Below are positions 53,091 to 62,356 of a DNA stretch of 64,000 nt, piece by piece; the stretch's first letter is position 1, and each line of letters opens with the position of its first letter. The stretch spans positions 1 through 64,000 of the forward strand of contig NZ_JAXAVX010000013.1 in NCBI RefSeq assembly GCF_033949425.1, in the 5' to 3' direction. This stretch comes from Patulibacter brassicae (GTDB lineage: Bacteria > Actinomycetota > Thermoleophilia > Solirubrobacterales > Solirubrobacteraceae). The notes under the pieces were generated by a model. It had not been told where the DNA came from, did no database searches, and worked only from the letters and a program-made list of their open reading frames with translations. The position numbers and the translations under genes are program-made.

Positions 53091-55037
53091 TCAGGCCGGC
53101 GGACGGTGGCGGCTGTCTCGGCGGGCCCTCCATCGGTCTGCGGAACCGGGAAACAGACGCTCTCCGGCCGTTCCGATCGCCTCGTCGAACATCTCGCCGA
53201 CGAAGGTTGGCCGGAGATGGGCAGGCGGCCGGTAGCGCTGGGCGATCCAGTTGACCAGCGGGACCCGACCGCCGGTGTCCGCCACGAAATCCGCGAGAAG
53301 ATCCGTGAGGGTGTGGCCGCGGTGCTCACAGAGCGCGAGTGCCCGTTCGAGTCCTTCGAGGTCGGTGATGACGGGAGCCTGGACGCGGGCGTCGGCGAAC
53401 AGACCCGGGCGCGCCGTGGCCACGTAGCGCAGGAGCACCGACTCGACGGCGAGCGAGTCGCCGGAGAGCACCAGCAAAGGCAGAACGCGCTGGATGGCAG
53501 GCCGATCGATCCCATCGAGCGTGAAACGCAGCTTCGGGTCGAGGAACTCCGCGACCCGGCGATCCAACTCGATGAGCTTCTTGGTGACGAGCTTGTCGAC
53601 CTGCTCACGCACGCGGGCGGGGGCGGCTGAGGTGCGGGCGTCCAGGCTGATGCGACCACTACAGACCTCGATGAGCACGAGGTCGGGACCGGACGCGACC
53701 GTCACGTCAGGCGCGCGGCGAAGCTGGCGCCGGACCTTGTAGGGCTGGTCGCCACAGACCACGACCGCTCCGGCACGTTCGGCGGCAGCCAACGAGCGCT
53801 TCACCAACGTCCTGACGTATCGCTCGCCGAGCGTTCCGGCGAAGTTGAGGAACCGCCTCGACATCTGTTGCCCCGGGTTGCTTGGGTCGGCGGTCTGTTG
53901 GGCTGCGGCGAGAGCGCGGAAGTACACGCCGCGGCCCATCCAGGCCATGAGTGCCGAGGGGCCTGAGAGCAGCATGTTGCCGCTCTCCAAACGCAACAAC
54001 GGGCGGGCTTCGAACAGGCTGTGGTCCCAGGCCACGAGCCTGGGGTCGTCGTTGGTCTCTCCGATTCGGTCGACGAACCACCGACGGTCGGCGGCGATCG
54101 CGGCGAGGGCTCCGTCCGAGCGATCATTCATCGACGTGTCTTTCAGGTACGTCGGTTGGATCTCCAGCGTGCGCCGGTCCTCCGGGGCGGCGTCGCGGTC
54201 CAGCGTGGAGGTGCCGCTGATGATCGACAAGGCGACCGCGAGCTGTTCATCAGCCGACAGGCCGTCGCCGGCACGCTCGAGAAGCGCGGCGATGTCGCAG
54301 TACTGCGGGTGGCCTCGGCTCTCGTCGTCGGTTGCGAAGACGCGGTACATCGCATGGGCACGGGCGATCCCCTCTACGACGTAGACGTCGGTTGCGGCGG
54401 CGCACCCGAGCTGGATGACGAAGGGGAGCCACGGCTCGAGGTCCTCGATCTCCGTGGATTCGTCGTCGGAGTCCGGCGGGCTCGCGTCCGGCAACGCGTC
54501 CACGAGTGCAAGCAAGGCAAGGAGCAGCGTCGCTCGATCGTCCGCCGTCAGCTCTCTCGCGTCCCAGGAGGCGTCGGTGAGGAGGAGCCGTTGGAGGGCC
54601 GTGACGATGCGGCGATCGAGAAGGACATGGGCGGGAGCGTCGAGGAACCGCAGGAGCGCGTCGGCGACGGGCCCCTCGCCGAACAGCTTCGCGACGAGGG
54701 CCCGATGGCGCGTTCGGTCTGTCGGATGGTGATGCAGCTCGGCCGAGATCTGGCTGAGGAATCGCATCGCCGGCTCGAATGGCACTGCACGGAGCGCCTC
54801 GCGGACGTCTTCGAGGGGCACGGGGGCTACGTCGAGGGCGCTGAGGCTGGCCGTGACCCCTACCGACATCTCCGCAGACGCCAGCGTCTCGATTGGAACC
54901 ACGAGCTTCGGGTGGCCATCTCCGCTCACAGCCGATCCCCACGCGCGGGGCGACTGCCGCCAGGGGTGCTCGCGGGGCACCAGCAGGCCGGACGGGCGTA
55001 CGGTGAACTTCGAGCTGATGAACGGTCGTCGGCGCAC
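53091..55037 (-). CDS. Large protein of unknown function, possible PD-(D/E)xK-like core
   Basis: The 648-residue protein is mostly helical. Around residues 440-460 the string APDVTVASGPDLVLIEVCSG has the Asp, then Glu-hydrophobic-x spacing of the PD-(D/E)xK nuclease core. An upstream helix (LGERYVRTLVKRSLAAAE) would fit the fold. The usual Lys is not obvious, so activity is doubtful. It is convergent with the T4SS accessory operon and next to another unknown gene on the same strand. Start is GTG at 55037, uncertain; a later ATG at 54869 would shorten it by 56 residues. Confidence 0.6.
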   Translation of the reverse strand: MRRRPFISSKFTVRPSGLLVPREHPWRQSPRAWGSAVSGDGHPKLVVPIETLASAEMSVGVTASLSALDVAPVPLEDVREALRAVPFEPAMRFLSQISAELHHHPTDRTRHRALVAKLFGEGPVADALLRFLDAPAHVLLDRRIVTALQRLLLTDASWDARELTADDRATLLLALLALVDALPDASPPDSDDESTEIEDLEPWLPFVIQLGCAAATDVYVVEGIARAHAMYRVFATDDESRGHPQYCDIAALLERAGDGLSADEQLAVALSIISGTSTLDRDAAPEDRRTLEIQPTYLKDTSMNDRSDGALAAIAADRRWFVDRIGETNDDPRLVAWDHSLFEARPLLRLESGNMLLSGPSALMAWMGRGVYFRALAAAQQTADPSNPGQQMSRRFLNFAGTLGERYVRTLVKRSLAAAERAGAVVVCGDQPYKVRRQLRRAPDVTVASGPDLVLIEVCSGRISLDARTSAAPARVREQVDKLVTKKLIELDRRVAEFLDPKLRFTLDGIDRPAIQRVLPLLVLSGDSLAVESVLLRYVATARPGLFADARVQAPVITDLEGLERALALCEHRGHTLTDLLADFVADTGGRVPLVNWIAQRYRPPAHLRPTFVGEMFDEAIGTAGERLFPGSADRWRARRDSRHRPPA

Positions 55038-55178
55038 GCACGGTTGAGCATCGCAAGCGAACCGGCGCAGGACGCGGCCCCCGCGGGCTAGTGGCGGATT
55101 CGATTCTTTGCTCGGCTGTCGTCGTTGCGCGGGCCTTGGATGTGGGCGGCGTTATGACGAGGTCATCGCCAGCCCCGA

Positions 55179-56225
55179 CTATTCGCGCAGCTTCATCAGC
55201 GCGGCGATACCCGATCTGCGCTCGGTCGAGACCGCGCGACCTATCTGGGCCGCCGTAGCGGCCTTCTCCAGGAAAGGCCCGACCACGGGGATCAGCGAGA
55301 TGCCGGTCTTGACTGCCTCGCCGGCCACCGCTCTCGGCACGTTCGTCCGGCGGTCCGCCAGCGCGTTAAGCAGGGCATCGGTGACCTGTTGCGAGACCTT
55401 GCGCAGGAAGTCCGCCGCATCGCTCGGCTCCTCCGCGGCTGCGACGCGTTCGAAGCTCAACAGAAGCGCCCGAGCTTCCTTGGCCCCCGGATGCTCTCGG
55501 AAGTCCAGGATCTCCTCCCACCGAAGCGCCCCGAGGTTGGGGGCTGCGATCTCGAGAGCCGTGGCTCCTGAAGGGGCGCTACCAAACCCATGGCGGACAA
55601 GCATCGGCTCGTACAACGAGGTGATCTGGAACGACGCATCGAGCTCCCGGGCCACCGCTGCGTCCCGGTTGAACGACTTGTAGATGAAGTCTCGCCGGAA
55701 CTGGTTGACACCTGGCAACAGCGTCTTGTCCGTCCAATCCGCGTAGTTCTGAGCGGCGATCTCCTTCCCAATAGGGTCGCGCCGCGGAAACTCCCCACCG
55801 GGGGTGTGCACCTCTTCGATCCAATCGACGCCCATGGCCTTCAGCGGGCGCAGCACGTCGCTGTGCCACTCGGCACCGTAGGACATCGAAATCTCCCCCG
55901 AGACGGCTGCGACCATTTCGCGGGGCTCGTCCCCGGGAGCGGGCTCTCTGCCGAACGCCATCGTCATCGGCGCTCCGATGGCCGGCGGCTTCCTCGCGCG
56001 AGCGATGTGCTCGTCGGTCAGCCTCTCTGGCGGGATCACAATGCTCATACCGCCGCGGTCCGTCAGCGTCACATCGAGGTACCCGGTCTCGACGAACACG
56101 TGGTCGTGGAGTACCGCGGCCTGCTTCGCTCGCGCGAGGGCCGACGGTTGGGTCGGGTCGCTGAAGAGCTCGACGCTTGTGCGGAGCGGCAGAAGTATCG
56201 CGGTGCTTTCGACGCTGTCGGACAT
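55179..56225 (-). CDS. Protein of unknown function (cargo)
   Basis: The 348-residue protein has an N-terminal region (LLPLRTSVELFSDPTQPSAL) and a middle with EVHTPGGEFPRRDPIGKEI and NQFRRDFIYKSFNRD. Near the C-terminus a hydrophobic GISLIPVVGPFLEKAA precedes a basic end. ATG at 56225 is preceded by AGGA. It lies 141 bases upstream of the gene at 53091 on the same strand, with which it may act. No family is recognised. Confidence 0.6.
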   Translation of the reverse strand: MSDSVESTAILLPLRTSVELFSDPTQPSALARAKQAAVLHDHVFVETGYLDVTLTDRGGMSIVIPPERLTDEHIARARKPPAIGAPMTMAFGREPAPGDEPREMVAAVSGEISMSYGAEWHSDVLRPLKAMGVDWIEEVHTPGGEFPRRDPIGKEIAAQNYADWTDKTLLPGVNQFRRDFIYKSFNRDAAVARELDASFQITSLYEPMLVRHGFGSAPSGATALEIAAPNLGALRWEEILDFREHPGAKEARALLLSFERVAAAEEPSDAADFLRKVSQQVTDALLNALADRRTNVPRAVAGEAVKTGISLIPVVGPFLEKAATAAQIGRAVSTERRSGIAALMKLRE

Positions 56226-56613
56226 GCGGTGTTCCTGCCTTGGGAAGGCGCCCCGCCCAACGCAGATGTTGCCTGCTCGCGAGGACAGATCTGATCGACC
56301 TAGCCGTCGAAGGCGTCGCGGAGGGTCGGGCCTGCGACTCCGGCGCGCTCGATCCACTCGCCGGGGCGGACCCGTAGGTCGTCGACCGCACGAAACTGAA
56401 GGCGACCTACCCGTACAGACCGGCCTGAGTGCCAAGGGCGGAGGTTCCCGAGCAAGCGCCAACGTCGGTGCGGCCACGCCCTCGCGGGCCCGCGAGTTGC
56501 CGGTTCGCCGGTCGGCCGGACTTCGACGACGTTCGCCAATGCACGAAGAACACACAGGGTCGCATTTCGTGTGTAGCGTTAGGGCGGCTCCAACCCCCCG
56601 GGCCCTGATCCCC
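56226..56613. other. 388-base divergent intergenic region
   Basis: Between the unknown gene (-) and the HTH-membrane fusion (+). A 79-codon open frame on the minus strand (56300-56539) ends in WIERAGVAGPTLRDAFDG and could be a small gene or remnant, but has no clear start signal. Near 56540-56573 imperfect symmetric CACGAA/TTCGTG and ACACAC/GTGTGT elements suggest a control region. Confidence 0.35.
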
Positions 56614-57777
56614 ATGTCCCCCGAGCAGCGTTTGACGGTCCGTCAGGCGGTCGATCTGATCGCCCAGCGCGGGTCTGCGCCGATCAGCGAGGCGGCGCTG
56701 CGGGCACGAATCCGGGCACGTCGCGTTGGTGTGGTGCGGATCGGTGGCCGGGTCTATACGAATCCGTTGAACTTGGTAACGGCTGGGCTGCTGCCGGTCG
56801 AAGCCCTCGACGGCGTCAGCCGCGTCCCGCGGGCGGAGATCGACGATGCCGAGCTGCACGCATGGCTGAACCCCGATGAGGAGCCGCGACGTGCTAGGCC
56901 GTCTAGCGAGCTCGAGGCGACCGAGGGGGCGAGCGCTGCGGACGGCCTCGAGCCAACCGACAGCTCCGCCAGCGGTGGACCGAGCGACCACGCGGCAACT
57001 GCGGGGCCGCTTGAGAGGACCTTGCGTGACGCGTCGTCGTCTCCGGCCGACGAGGAGCCTGAAGCGCCGGAAGCCGGCGATGCCATTGACTTCCGGCCGG
57101 CCCGGCCGAGCGCGAGCCACGCGGGCAGAGGGCCACATCGGGCGTTGCGTGCTGGGGTCCTTGTCGCGATTGCCGTAGCGACGATCGTCCTGGGGACCCT
57201 CGCGTTCCAGGGCGTTGGTGATCGGTCGGGCGCTGTGGCTGAGGTTCGCGGGGCGTCGCTGGTGGGAGTCGAGCGCGAGCTGGAGCGGTCGCTGGTCTCC
57301 GCAAGCGCACGGGCCGGGGCGCGTGGGGATTACGACGCGGCTCTCGAGCTGGCCGCGGCGGCGGGTGATGAGCGTGGGGTGGATCGGTGGCGGTCGGCTG
57401 GTGCGGGGGTCGTGTTGTCACGGGCGCGACGCGCGGTGCGCGACGGACATCTGCGGTCGGCGCGTCGTCACCTGCAGCGTGCGCGCAGTCGGTACGGCGA
57501 TCCGTTGCCCGACCGGCGTCGGTCGGTGATAGCGAGCGTGACGCAGGCCGAGCGCGCAGAGCGACCCCGGGCGGCGCAGCGACGTGCGAGCGAGCAGCGG
57601 GTAACGCCCGTGGTGGCGTCGTCGTCTGCAGGGTCGGGGGTCGCGACCACCGGGGCGGGCACGTCGTCGTCCTCGCCCGGTGGAGCCGGCGCTACGGGCA
57701 CCTCCAGTGGATCGGCCGGATCGGGGAGGGGCGGGTCGGGTTCGAGACCGGCCAAGGGGCCGGGGGAGTTCTTCTGA
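56614..57777 (+). CDS. Membrane protein with N-terminal DNA-binding-like domain
   Basis: 387 residues. The N-terminus (about 1-85; LTVRQAVDLIAQRGSAPISE, then RIGGRVYTNPLNLV) resembles HTH/excisionase-type domains. A long acidic Ser/Glu/Ala linker (about 90-175) leads to one membrane segment (AGVLVAIAVATIVLGTLAF). Helical repeats outside follow (ALELAAAAGDERGVDRWRSA) and a Ser/Gly tail. This looks like a membrane-bound one-component regulator or scaffold. The secreted-protein gene starts one base after its stop. Confidence 0.6.
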   Translation: MSPEQRLTVRQAVDLIAQRGSAPISEAALRARIRARRVGVVRIGGRVYTNPLNLVTAGLLPVEALDGVSRVPRAEIDDAELHAWLNPDEEPRRARPSSELEATEGASAADGLEPTDSSASGGPSDHAATAGPLERTLRDASSSPADEEPEAPEAGDAIDFRPARPSASHAGRGPHRALRAGVLVAIAVATIVLGTLAFQGVGDRSGAVAEVRGASLVGVERELERSLVSASARAGARGDYDAALELAAAAGDERGVDRWRSAGAGVVLSRARRAVRDGHLRSARRHLQRARSRYGDPLPDRRRSVIASVTQAERAERPRAAQRRASEQRVTPVVASSSAGSGVATTGAGTSSSSPGGAGATGTSSGSAGSGRGGSGSRPAKGPGEFF

Positions 57778-57778
57778 G

Positions 57779-59527
57779 ATGCACGCGGCGGTCGAGGGTC
57801 GCAGCAGGACCAACGCGCGCGAGCGACGCGACCGCGTGACGTACGGTCGGTCGGCGCGGCGCCGGATCGCCGCGGTGGTGCTCACGCTGGGAGTCGCTGC
57901 AGCAATCGCGTTGGGCGCGCCGCGGAGCGTCGAGGCGGGGATCTACGCGATGAACTACTGCGGAGCGGATGGTACGGCCGATGGGTTCACGGTCGGCGCG
58001 ACGGACCCCGGCCGCGGGGAGGTGTCGTGCACCGGCACGAGCCCGTTGCTGCTGGCCGAGTTGCCGTTCCAGGCGTGGGGCGAGGGATCCACGATGGGGC
58101 TCACGTTCACCGCGCCGGACGGCGTGTCGATCGTGGAGTGGCGTCCGCATCTGACCTTCCATGCCTTCAAGCAGGACAGCGGCGCGAACGAGCGGTTCCG
58201 GTTGAACGTCGGGGCTATCCCGTCGGGGACGTTCCCGTTGAGCTGCGCCGACAACGAGTGTCCGGGAGCGATCAACGGCGCCTACCCCGCCTTCGACGGA
58301 GCGCGTCAGGTCGAGGCGCGCGTGACCTGCGTCAACGAGGTGCCCGACTCGAACCTCTGCAAGGGCTCGGCGACGCTGATCGACACGGGTGGCCAGATCC
58401 TCTTGAAGGACTCCTACGCGCCGAGCATCCGCGCGGCGGTGACCGGCACCGTCCCGCAGGCCACGACACCCGCAAGGGCGCTGCGCGGCCAGGCGTCGAT
58501 CGGCGGGTTGGTCGAGGACGTCGGCTCCGGCGTCGCGCGCACCGAGCTGCTCATCGACGGCCAGCCGGTTGCCGGTACCGGCAACGGCTGCACGCCGCAG
58601 CCGACAAGCAAGCGGGTGCCATGTGGGCTGGCGCAGAACGCGTCGATCAACTGGAACACCGTTGGGGTCAGCGACGGCGGCCACACCGCCGCGCTGGTGG
58701 CCACCGATGCCTCGGGCAACCAGGCGACGCTCTGGCAGGGGCGGGTGCTCGTCGCCAACCAGCCGATCGGCCCGGGATCCCCGGAGGAGTTGCGCGGGAA
58801 CCCGACCGCGCCGGGCGTCAGCGACGGGTCGAAGATCACCGCCACGTTCCCCGCGACCCGCAAGCGGCCCTCGACGCGCTGCACGATCCGCAGCTACCGG
58901 CGCCACCACCCCAAGACCTGCCGCTCTCGTCCAGCACGCTCGATCTGGAAGGGCGGATACTCGACCACGAAGACCGTCGTCGTGACGGGCCGTGTGACCA
59001 ACGCGGCCGGGCAGCCGGTTCCCGGCGCGCCGGTCCAGCTGACCGGGACGGTCTCGCGCGGGCCTGCCGCGCGGTGGGAGACGACGACCCGCACCTCGCA
59101 GACCGGCCGATGGACGACCAGGGTGCCGCGCAACATCGGCTCGCGCACCCTGGAGATTCGGACGTTCGCGCGCGAGTTCGACGAGGTCCCCGCCGCAAGG
59201 ACGGCAGCGTCGCTGCTGGTGCGCTCCCGTCTGGCGTTGCGGGTGAGCCGCCGGTCGCTGCGGCCCGGTGACCGGATCCGCTTCCGTGGCCAGATCGCCG
59301 ACCGCGCCTCCGGCGTCCCCGTGGCGTTGGAGGTGCACTACCGCGGCAAGTGGCGGGTCTTCGAGGCCGTCTCGACGAAGGCCGGCGGCCGGTTCCGCGC
59401 CAGCTATCGGTTCAGTCGCAGCGGCACCGGCAGCTACCGCTTCCGCGCCCGGACCCGTCCGACACGCGCGACGCCGTACCCGTACCTGAGCAATGTCTCA
59501 CCCGCCCGACGCGTACGCGTCCGCTGA
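57779..59527 (+). CDS. Secreted Ig-like/beta-sandwich protein
   Basis: The 582-residue protein has a basic N-terminus, signal segment (IAAVVLTLGVAAAIALGAP, about 30-48), and a first domain with four to six cysteines (NYCGADGTADG, PLSCADNECPGA). Strand-rich modules follow: GLVEDVGSGVARTELLIDG and TKTVVVTGRVTNAAGQPVPG resemble Ig-like or CNA-B-like repeats. Proteins of this type are frequent in Solirubrobacterales genomes. Probably surface-exposed; partner unknown. Co-transcribed with the upstream membrane protein. Confidence 0.7.
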   Translation: MHAAVEGRSRTNARERRDRVTYGRSARRRIAAVVLTLGVAAAIALGAPRSVEAGIYAMNYCGADGTADGFTVGATDPGRGEVSCTGTSPLLLAELPFQAWGEGSTMGLTFTAPDGVSIVEWRPHLTFHAFKQDSGANERFRLNVGAIPSGTFPLSCADNECPGAINGAYPAFDGARQVEARVTCVNEVPDSNLCKGSATLIDTGGQILLKDSYAPSIRAAVTGTVPQATTPARALRGQASIGGLVEDVGSGVARTELLIDGQPVAGTGNGCTPQPTSKRVPCGLAQNASINWNTVGVSDGGHTAALVATDASGNQATLWQGRVLVANQPIGPGSPEELRGNPTAPGVSDGSKITATFPATRKRPSTRCTIRSYRRHHPKTCRSRPARSIWKGGYSTTKTVVVTGRVTNAAGQPVPGAPVQLTGTVSRGPAARWETTTRTSQTGRWTTRVPRNIGSRTLEIRTFAREFDEVPAARTAASLLVRSRLALRVSRRSLRPGDRIRFRGQIADRASGVPVALEVHYRGKWRVFEAVSTKAGGRFRASYRFSRSGTGSYRFRARTRPTRATPYPYLSNVSPARRVRVR

Positions 59528-59556
59528 CCCCGCAGCATCATCGATCAGGAGATCCC

Positions 59557-59958
59557 ATGCCCTTCCCGATCACCCGCCTCGCGACCGCAATGGCCGTCGC
59601 GTCGCTGCCCTTGCTGGCCGCCGTTCCGGCGGCGGACGCCAAGCGCCCCGTCATCAGGACCTGCGCGTCGGTGGTCGTGCGGCCCAACCTCGCCACTGCC
59701 CAGGGTCCAGTCAAGGTCCTGCGCGCCGCCACGAACATCAAGGCTCGCCGAGTGAGCTGTCGCACCACCCGCCGGCTCGTGGGTTCGATGATCCTCCAGG
59801 TCGCTGCGGTGCCCCAGACGTGGCCCGACGAGCGCTCCTGGTGGACCCAGGCCGGCTGGTCCGTCGCCAAGGCCAGGGACCCGACCGCGCGGGAAGGCGG
59901 GACGTTCGCCGTTCAGCGGCGTGGCGGCTACCGGATCTGGTTCACCCTCTGGTACTGA
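59557..59958 (+). CDS. Small secreted protein of unknown function
   Basis: The 133-residue protein has a signal peptide (LATAMAVASLPLLAAVPAADA, about 8-28), two cysteines (Cys36 and Cys64 by spacing) and a C-terminal stretch of aromatic residues (GYRIWFTLWY). AGGAG precedes the ATG. It follows the Ig-like protein gene after 29 bases and likely shares its transcript. No family is recognised. Confidence 0.65.
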   Translation: MPFPITRLATAMAVASLPLLAAVPAADAKRPVIRTCASVVVRPNLATAQGPVKVLRAATNIKARRVSCRTTRRLVGSMILQVAAVPQTWPDERSWWTQAGWSVAKARDPTAREGGTFAVQRRGGYRIWFTLWY

Positions 59959-60005
59959 GCTCTAACGAACGAGGGGCGGCCAACCGGGGCTGCTGTAGGC
60001 GGGCG

Positions 60006-60755
60006 TTAGGAACGACGCATTCGATTTCGCAACGACAGCAGGGCAATCCCGCCGGCGAGGACCATCGCGACGCTCGTGAGCTGAGCGGTGGTGAGGCTCG
60101 CGACGACTTCGTCGTTCTGGCGCCAGAACTCGATCAGGAGACGCTCACTGCCAGCGAGCATGAGATAGAGAGCGAAGAGCGCCGCCGGACGCATCCGGTC
60201 ACGCATCTGCCAGAGCAGCATCGCTGCGAAGCCCATGGCGAGGGTCTCGTAGATCGGCGTTGGTTGCACGTCGCTCGTGGTCGGCACGGCAGCGTCGGGG
60301 TAGCTCATGGCCCACGGCAGGTCGGACGACTTCCCGTAGTCGCCGTCGCCGGAGATCTGGCACCCGACCCGACCGATTGCATAGCCGAGCGCGAGCACCG
60401 GCGCCGTGGCGCCGAGCAACCGCTCTTCGAGGTGTCCGCGCCACGTCGCCCAGGCGAGCACCGCGAGCGCTCCGCCTGCCGCCCCGCCGTACCACGTTAG
60501 ACCAGCCCCGTCGATGAGGGAGTCGATGAGGTTGCCGTGCGTGTCCGGGTCGTATGCGTCGAGGAGCCAGTAGGCGCGAGCGCCGATCAGGCCTCCGGCG
60601 AGCGCTGCGAGCATCGCCTCGGTGGCGTGCTCGGCTGGCCAGCGGAACTCCCGGAATCGCCGGGCAAGCAGCAGTCCCGCGGCGATGAATGCCAGGGCGA
60701 AGCAGATCCCGAAGGTCTTCAGCGGCACGCCGAGCAGGTCGATCTCGGGCTGCAT
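60006..60755 (-). CDS. lgt: Prolipoprotein diacylglyceryl transferase (divergent Lgt)
   Basis: The 249-residue membrane enzyme has seven hydrophobic segments. The signature loop is GRVGCQISGDGDYG (about 127-140), where canonical Lgt has GR-GNF-N-E; the Asn-to-Cys change defines a divergent subgroup. VQPTPIYE follows as expected. It transfers diacylglycerol to lipoprotein cysteines at the membrane. ATG at 60755 starts the natural N-terminus (MQPEIDLLG). It lies next to a truncated PepSY gene, within a redox-protein neighbourhood. Probably an accessory copy. Confidence 0.85.
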   Translation of the reverse strand: MQPEIDLLGVPLKTFGICFALAFIAAGLLLARRFREFRWPAEHATEAMLAALAGGLIGARAYWLLDAYDPDTHGNLIDSLIDGAGLTWYGGAAGGALAVLAWATWRGHLEERLLGATAPVLALGYAIGRVGCQISGDGDYGKSSDLPWAMSYPDAAVPTTSDVQPTPIYETLAMGFAAMLLWQMRDRMRPAALFALYLMLAGSERLLIEFWRQNDEVVASLTTAQLTSVAMVLAGGIALLSLRNRMRRS

Positions 60756-60902
60756 CCGGAGAACCCTAGACGCGCGGGAGTTCGCAGCGAGGTCGCCAAG
60801 GTCGCGATTTCGACGGACGGCACTCGACCTCGGCCGTCGGATTCGGTGGAAGGAGAGCGCCGGCTGCGACTGCAAGCTGGTGGTCTCTCGGTCGCGTATG
60901 GG

Positions 60903-61328
60903 TTAGCAGTCGGAACTACGCGGACGCCGCGCCGCTCCGATCGATGCGTCGATGACCAGGAACGCGGCCGGCGTGATTCCGAGCAACGGAAGGAACCACC
61001 CGATCGCGATCGTGAAGAGCGGCAGCGGCACCAGTGCTGGCGAAGCCACGTGGCGCCACCCGCCACGTGGCATCGGACGTCCCATCCGCAAGGCTGGACC
61101 GTGGCGCGGTCGTCGCTGCCACCACATGCGGTAGCCCAAGAAGGTGAGCGTCAGCAGCAACAGCGCGAGAGTCGCGAGAGCGACCTGGTTGGCGATTCCG
61201 AACAGCAGACCCAAGTGGGCATTGATGCCCCACCGTGCGAGCTTGGCGCCGATCGGCCAGTCGGCGAAGCACGACGTGTCGGTGACGCTCAACCCGGTCG
61301 TGTTGAGCGCGATCGCGTCCTGACGCAC
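60903..61328 (-). pseudogene. PepSY-associated membrane protein, C-terminal fragment
   Basis: The 141 codons match only the end of PepSY-TM proteins: FADWPIGAKLARWGINAHLG followed by LLFGIANQVALATLALLLL and GYRMWWQRRP, then two final membrane segments. Full proteins are about 450 residues with PepSY domains before this part. The frame is open upstream to 61379 (with RRWPVRQDAIAL), then meets a stop. About 300 N-terminal residues are missing. It marks a deletion or insertion junction near 61.35-61.4 kb. Confidence 0.7.
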
Positions 61329-61398
61329 CGGCCAGCGCCGGTGAGCTTCCTTGGCCCGCCGCGCCGCACGGTGGAGCCGCTATTCGAAGAGCCGTTCG

Positions 61399-61421
61399 GA
61401 CGGCACCCGGCGCGTGCCGTC
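61399..61421. terminator. Hairpin near the right junction
   Basis: GACGGCAC (61399-61406) and GTGCCGTC (61414-61421) form a perfect 8-base stem with 7-base loop between the PepSY fragment and the CPBP gene. Confidence 0.35.
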
Positions 61422-61491
61422 GTCGTGGCTAGGGTCCCTCGCCGACGACGGCGCGTGCGAGGAGCTGCGGCTCGCTCGTTCGGCGGCCGGG

Positions 61492-61507
61492 TACCGTTCC
61501 CGCCGTG
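61492..61507 (+). promoter_or_regulatory. -10 box of the CPBP gene (leaderless type)
   Basis: TACCGT (61492-61497) ends 7 bases before the GTG start at 61505. A second candidate, TAGGGT, is at 61430-61435. Confidence 0.4.
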
Positions 61508-62356
61508 AGCGACGCGCGGTCCGGCCCCGATCACCCGCCCACCGGCCGTCGCTGGGGCGCCCTCGAGGGGATCCTCGCCCTCGTCACGGCGATCGGCCTG
61601 ACGCTCTTCGCCGGCATCCCGGCGGTCGTGATCGGCGAGGACTCCGGCACCGCCGAGGTCACCGGCAACGCGATCTCGATGCTGCTGCAGAACGTGATCT
61701 TCGTCGGCGCGCCGATCGCGCTGCTCGGGGTGATGGGCTACCGCGCCACGCGCGGGGACCTCGGCTGGCGCGCGCCGCGGCGGACGTGGCTGGCGATCGG
61801 GCTGCTCGTCGCGGCCGCCGTGACGTACCTCCTCCTGTCCGCCGGCCTGGCGCACCTCCTCGGCGTCGCCGACGAGCAGGACGACCTGCCCGACGAGCTG
61901 GGCGTGAACGTCTCGGCGCTGGCGGCGATCGTCATCGGCCTGGCCGTGACGGTGCTCGCGCCGATCGGCGAGGAGACGCTGCTGCGCGGCGTCGTCTACC
62001 CCGGCCTGCGCACGACGTTCGGGAAGGTCGCCCCCGGCTGGCTGGCGATCGCGCTCGCCGCGATCATCGACGGGCTCCTCTTCGGCGCGCTGCACGCGGC
62101 GGGGACCGACATCGGGTTCCTGCCGATCCTCGCGCTCTTCGGCGCCATCCTCTGCCTGCTCTACCAGTGGACCGGCTCGCTGTACCTGCCGATCGTCCTA
62201 CACGCGACGAACAACACGGTCGCGATCACCCAGGCCGCCGACTGGAGCGCCGCCCAGGGCCTGGCGCTGTGGGTCGTCGCGATGGCGATCCTGACGGGGC
62301 TCGCCCTCGGGATCCGGCGCGGCGCCGGCGACGGCCCGCTGCTGCCCGCCCGGTGA
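61505..62356 (+). CDS. CPBP family intramembrane glutamic endopeptidase
   Basis: The 283-residue protein has about eight membrane segments and the CPBP motifs. IGEETLLRG carries Glu156-Glu157 and Arg, LLFGALHAAG carries the first His, and LHATNN carries the second. CPBP proteases cleave in the membrane (for example CAAX-like processing or bacteriocin self-protection). Codon use matches the host-like left part of the window, unlike the genes on either side. Confidence 0.88.
   Translation: MSDARSGPDHPPTGRRWGALEGILALVTAIGLTLFAGIPAVVIGEDSGTAEVTGNAISMLLQNVIFVGAPIALLGVMGYRATRGDLGWRAPRRTWLAIGLLVAAAVTYLLLSAGLAHLLGVADEQDDLPDELGVNVSALAAIVIGLAVTVLAPIGEETLLRGVVYPGLRTTFGKVAPGWLAIALAAIIDGLLFGALHAAGTDIGFLPILALFGAILCLLYQWTGSLYLPIVLHATNNTVAITQAADWSAAQGLALWVVAMAILTGLALGIRRGAGDGPLLPAR

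Larger units (their letters stand above)
40943..61382. mobile_element. Probable integrative conjugative element or remnant at tRNA-Ala
   Basis: Between the 3' end of the tRNA gene and a truncated PepSY gene lies a type IV secretion operon with coupling protein, ATPase, channel protein, pilin-like protein, cell-wall hydrolase and excisionase-like protein. Unknown cargo genes follow. Codon use is more relaxed than in the flanking mce/fad genes. The right boundary is only inferred. No integrase, relaxase or repeat of the tRNA 3' end was found, so it may be degenerate or extend outside the window. Confidence 0.55.

Noticed and set aside
56300..56539. Minus-strand 79-codon frame ending WIERAGVAGPTLRDAFDG.
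   Set aside because: The end looks protein-like but the first half is Arg/Pro-rich and there is no ribosome site; reported only inside the intergenic entry.
61322..61504. Possible right attachment site (copy of the tRNA-Ala 3' end).
   Set aside because: No stretch matching the tRNA end longer than a few bases was found here or up to 64 kb; the boundary is left open.
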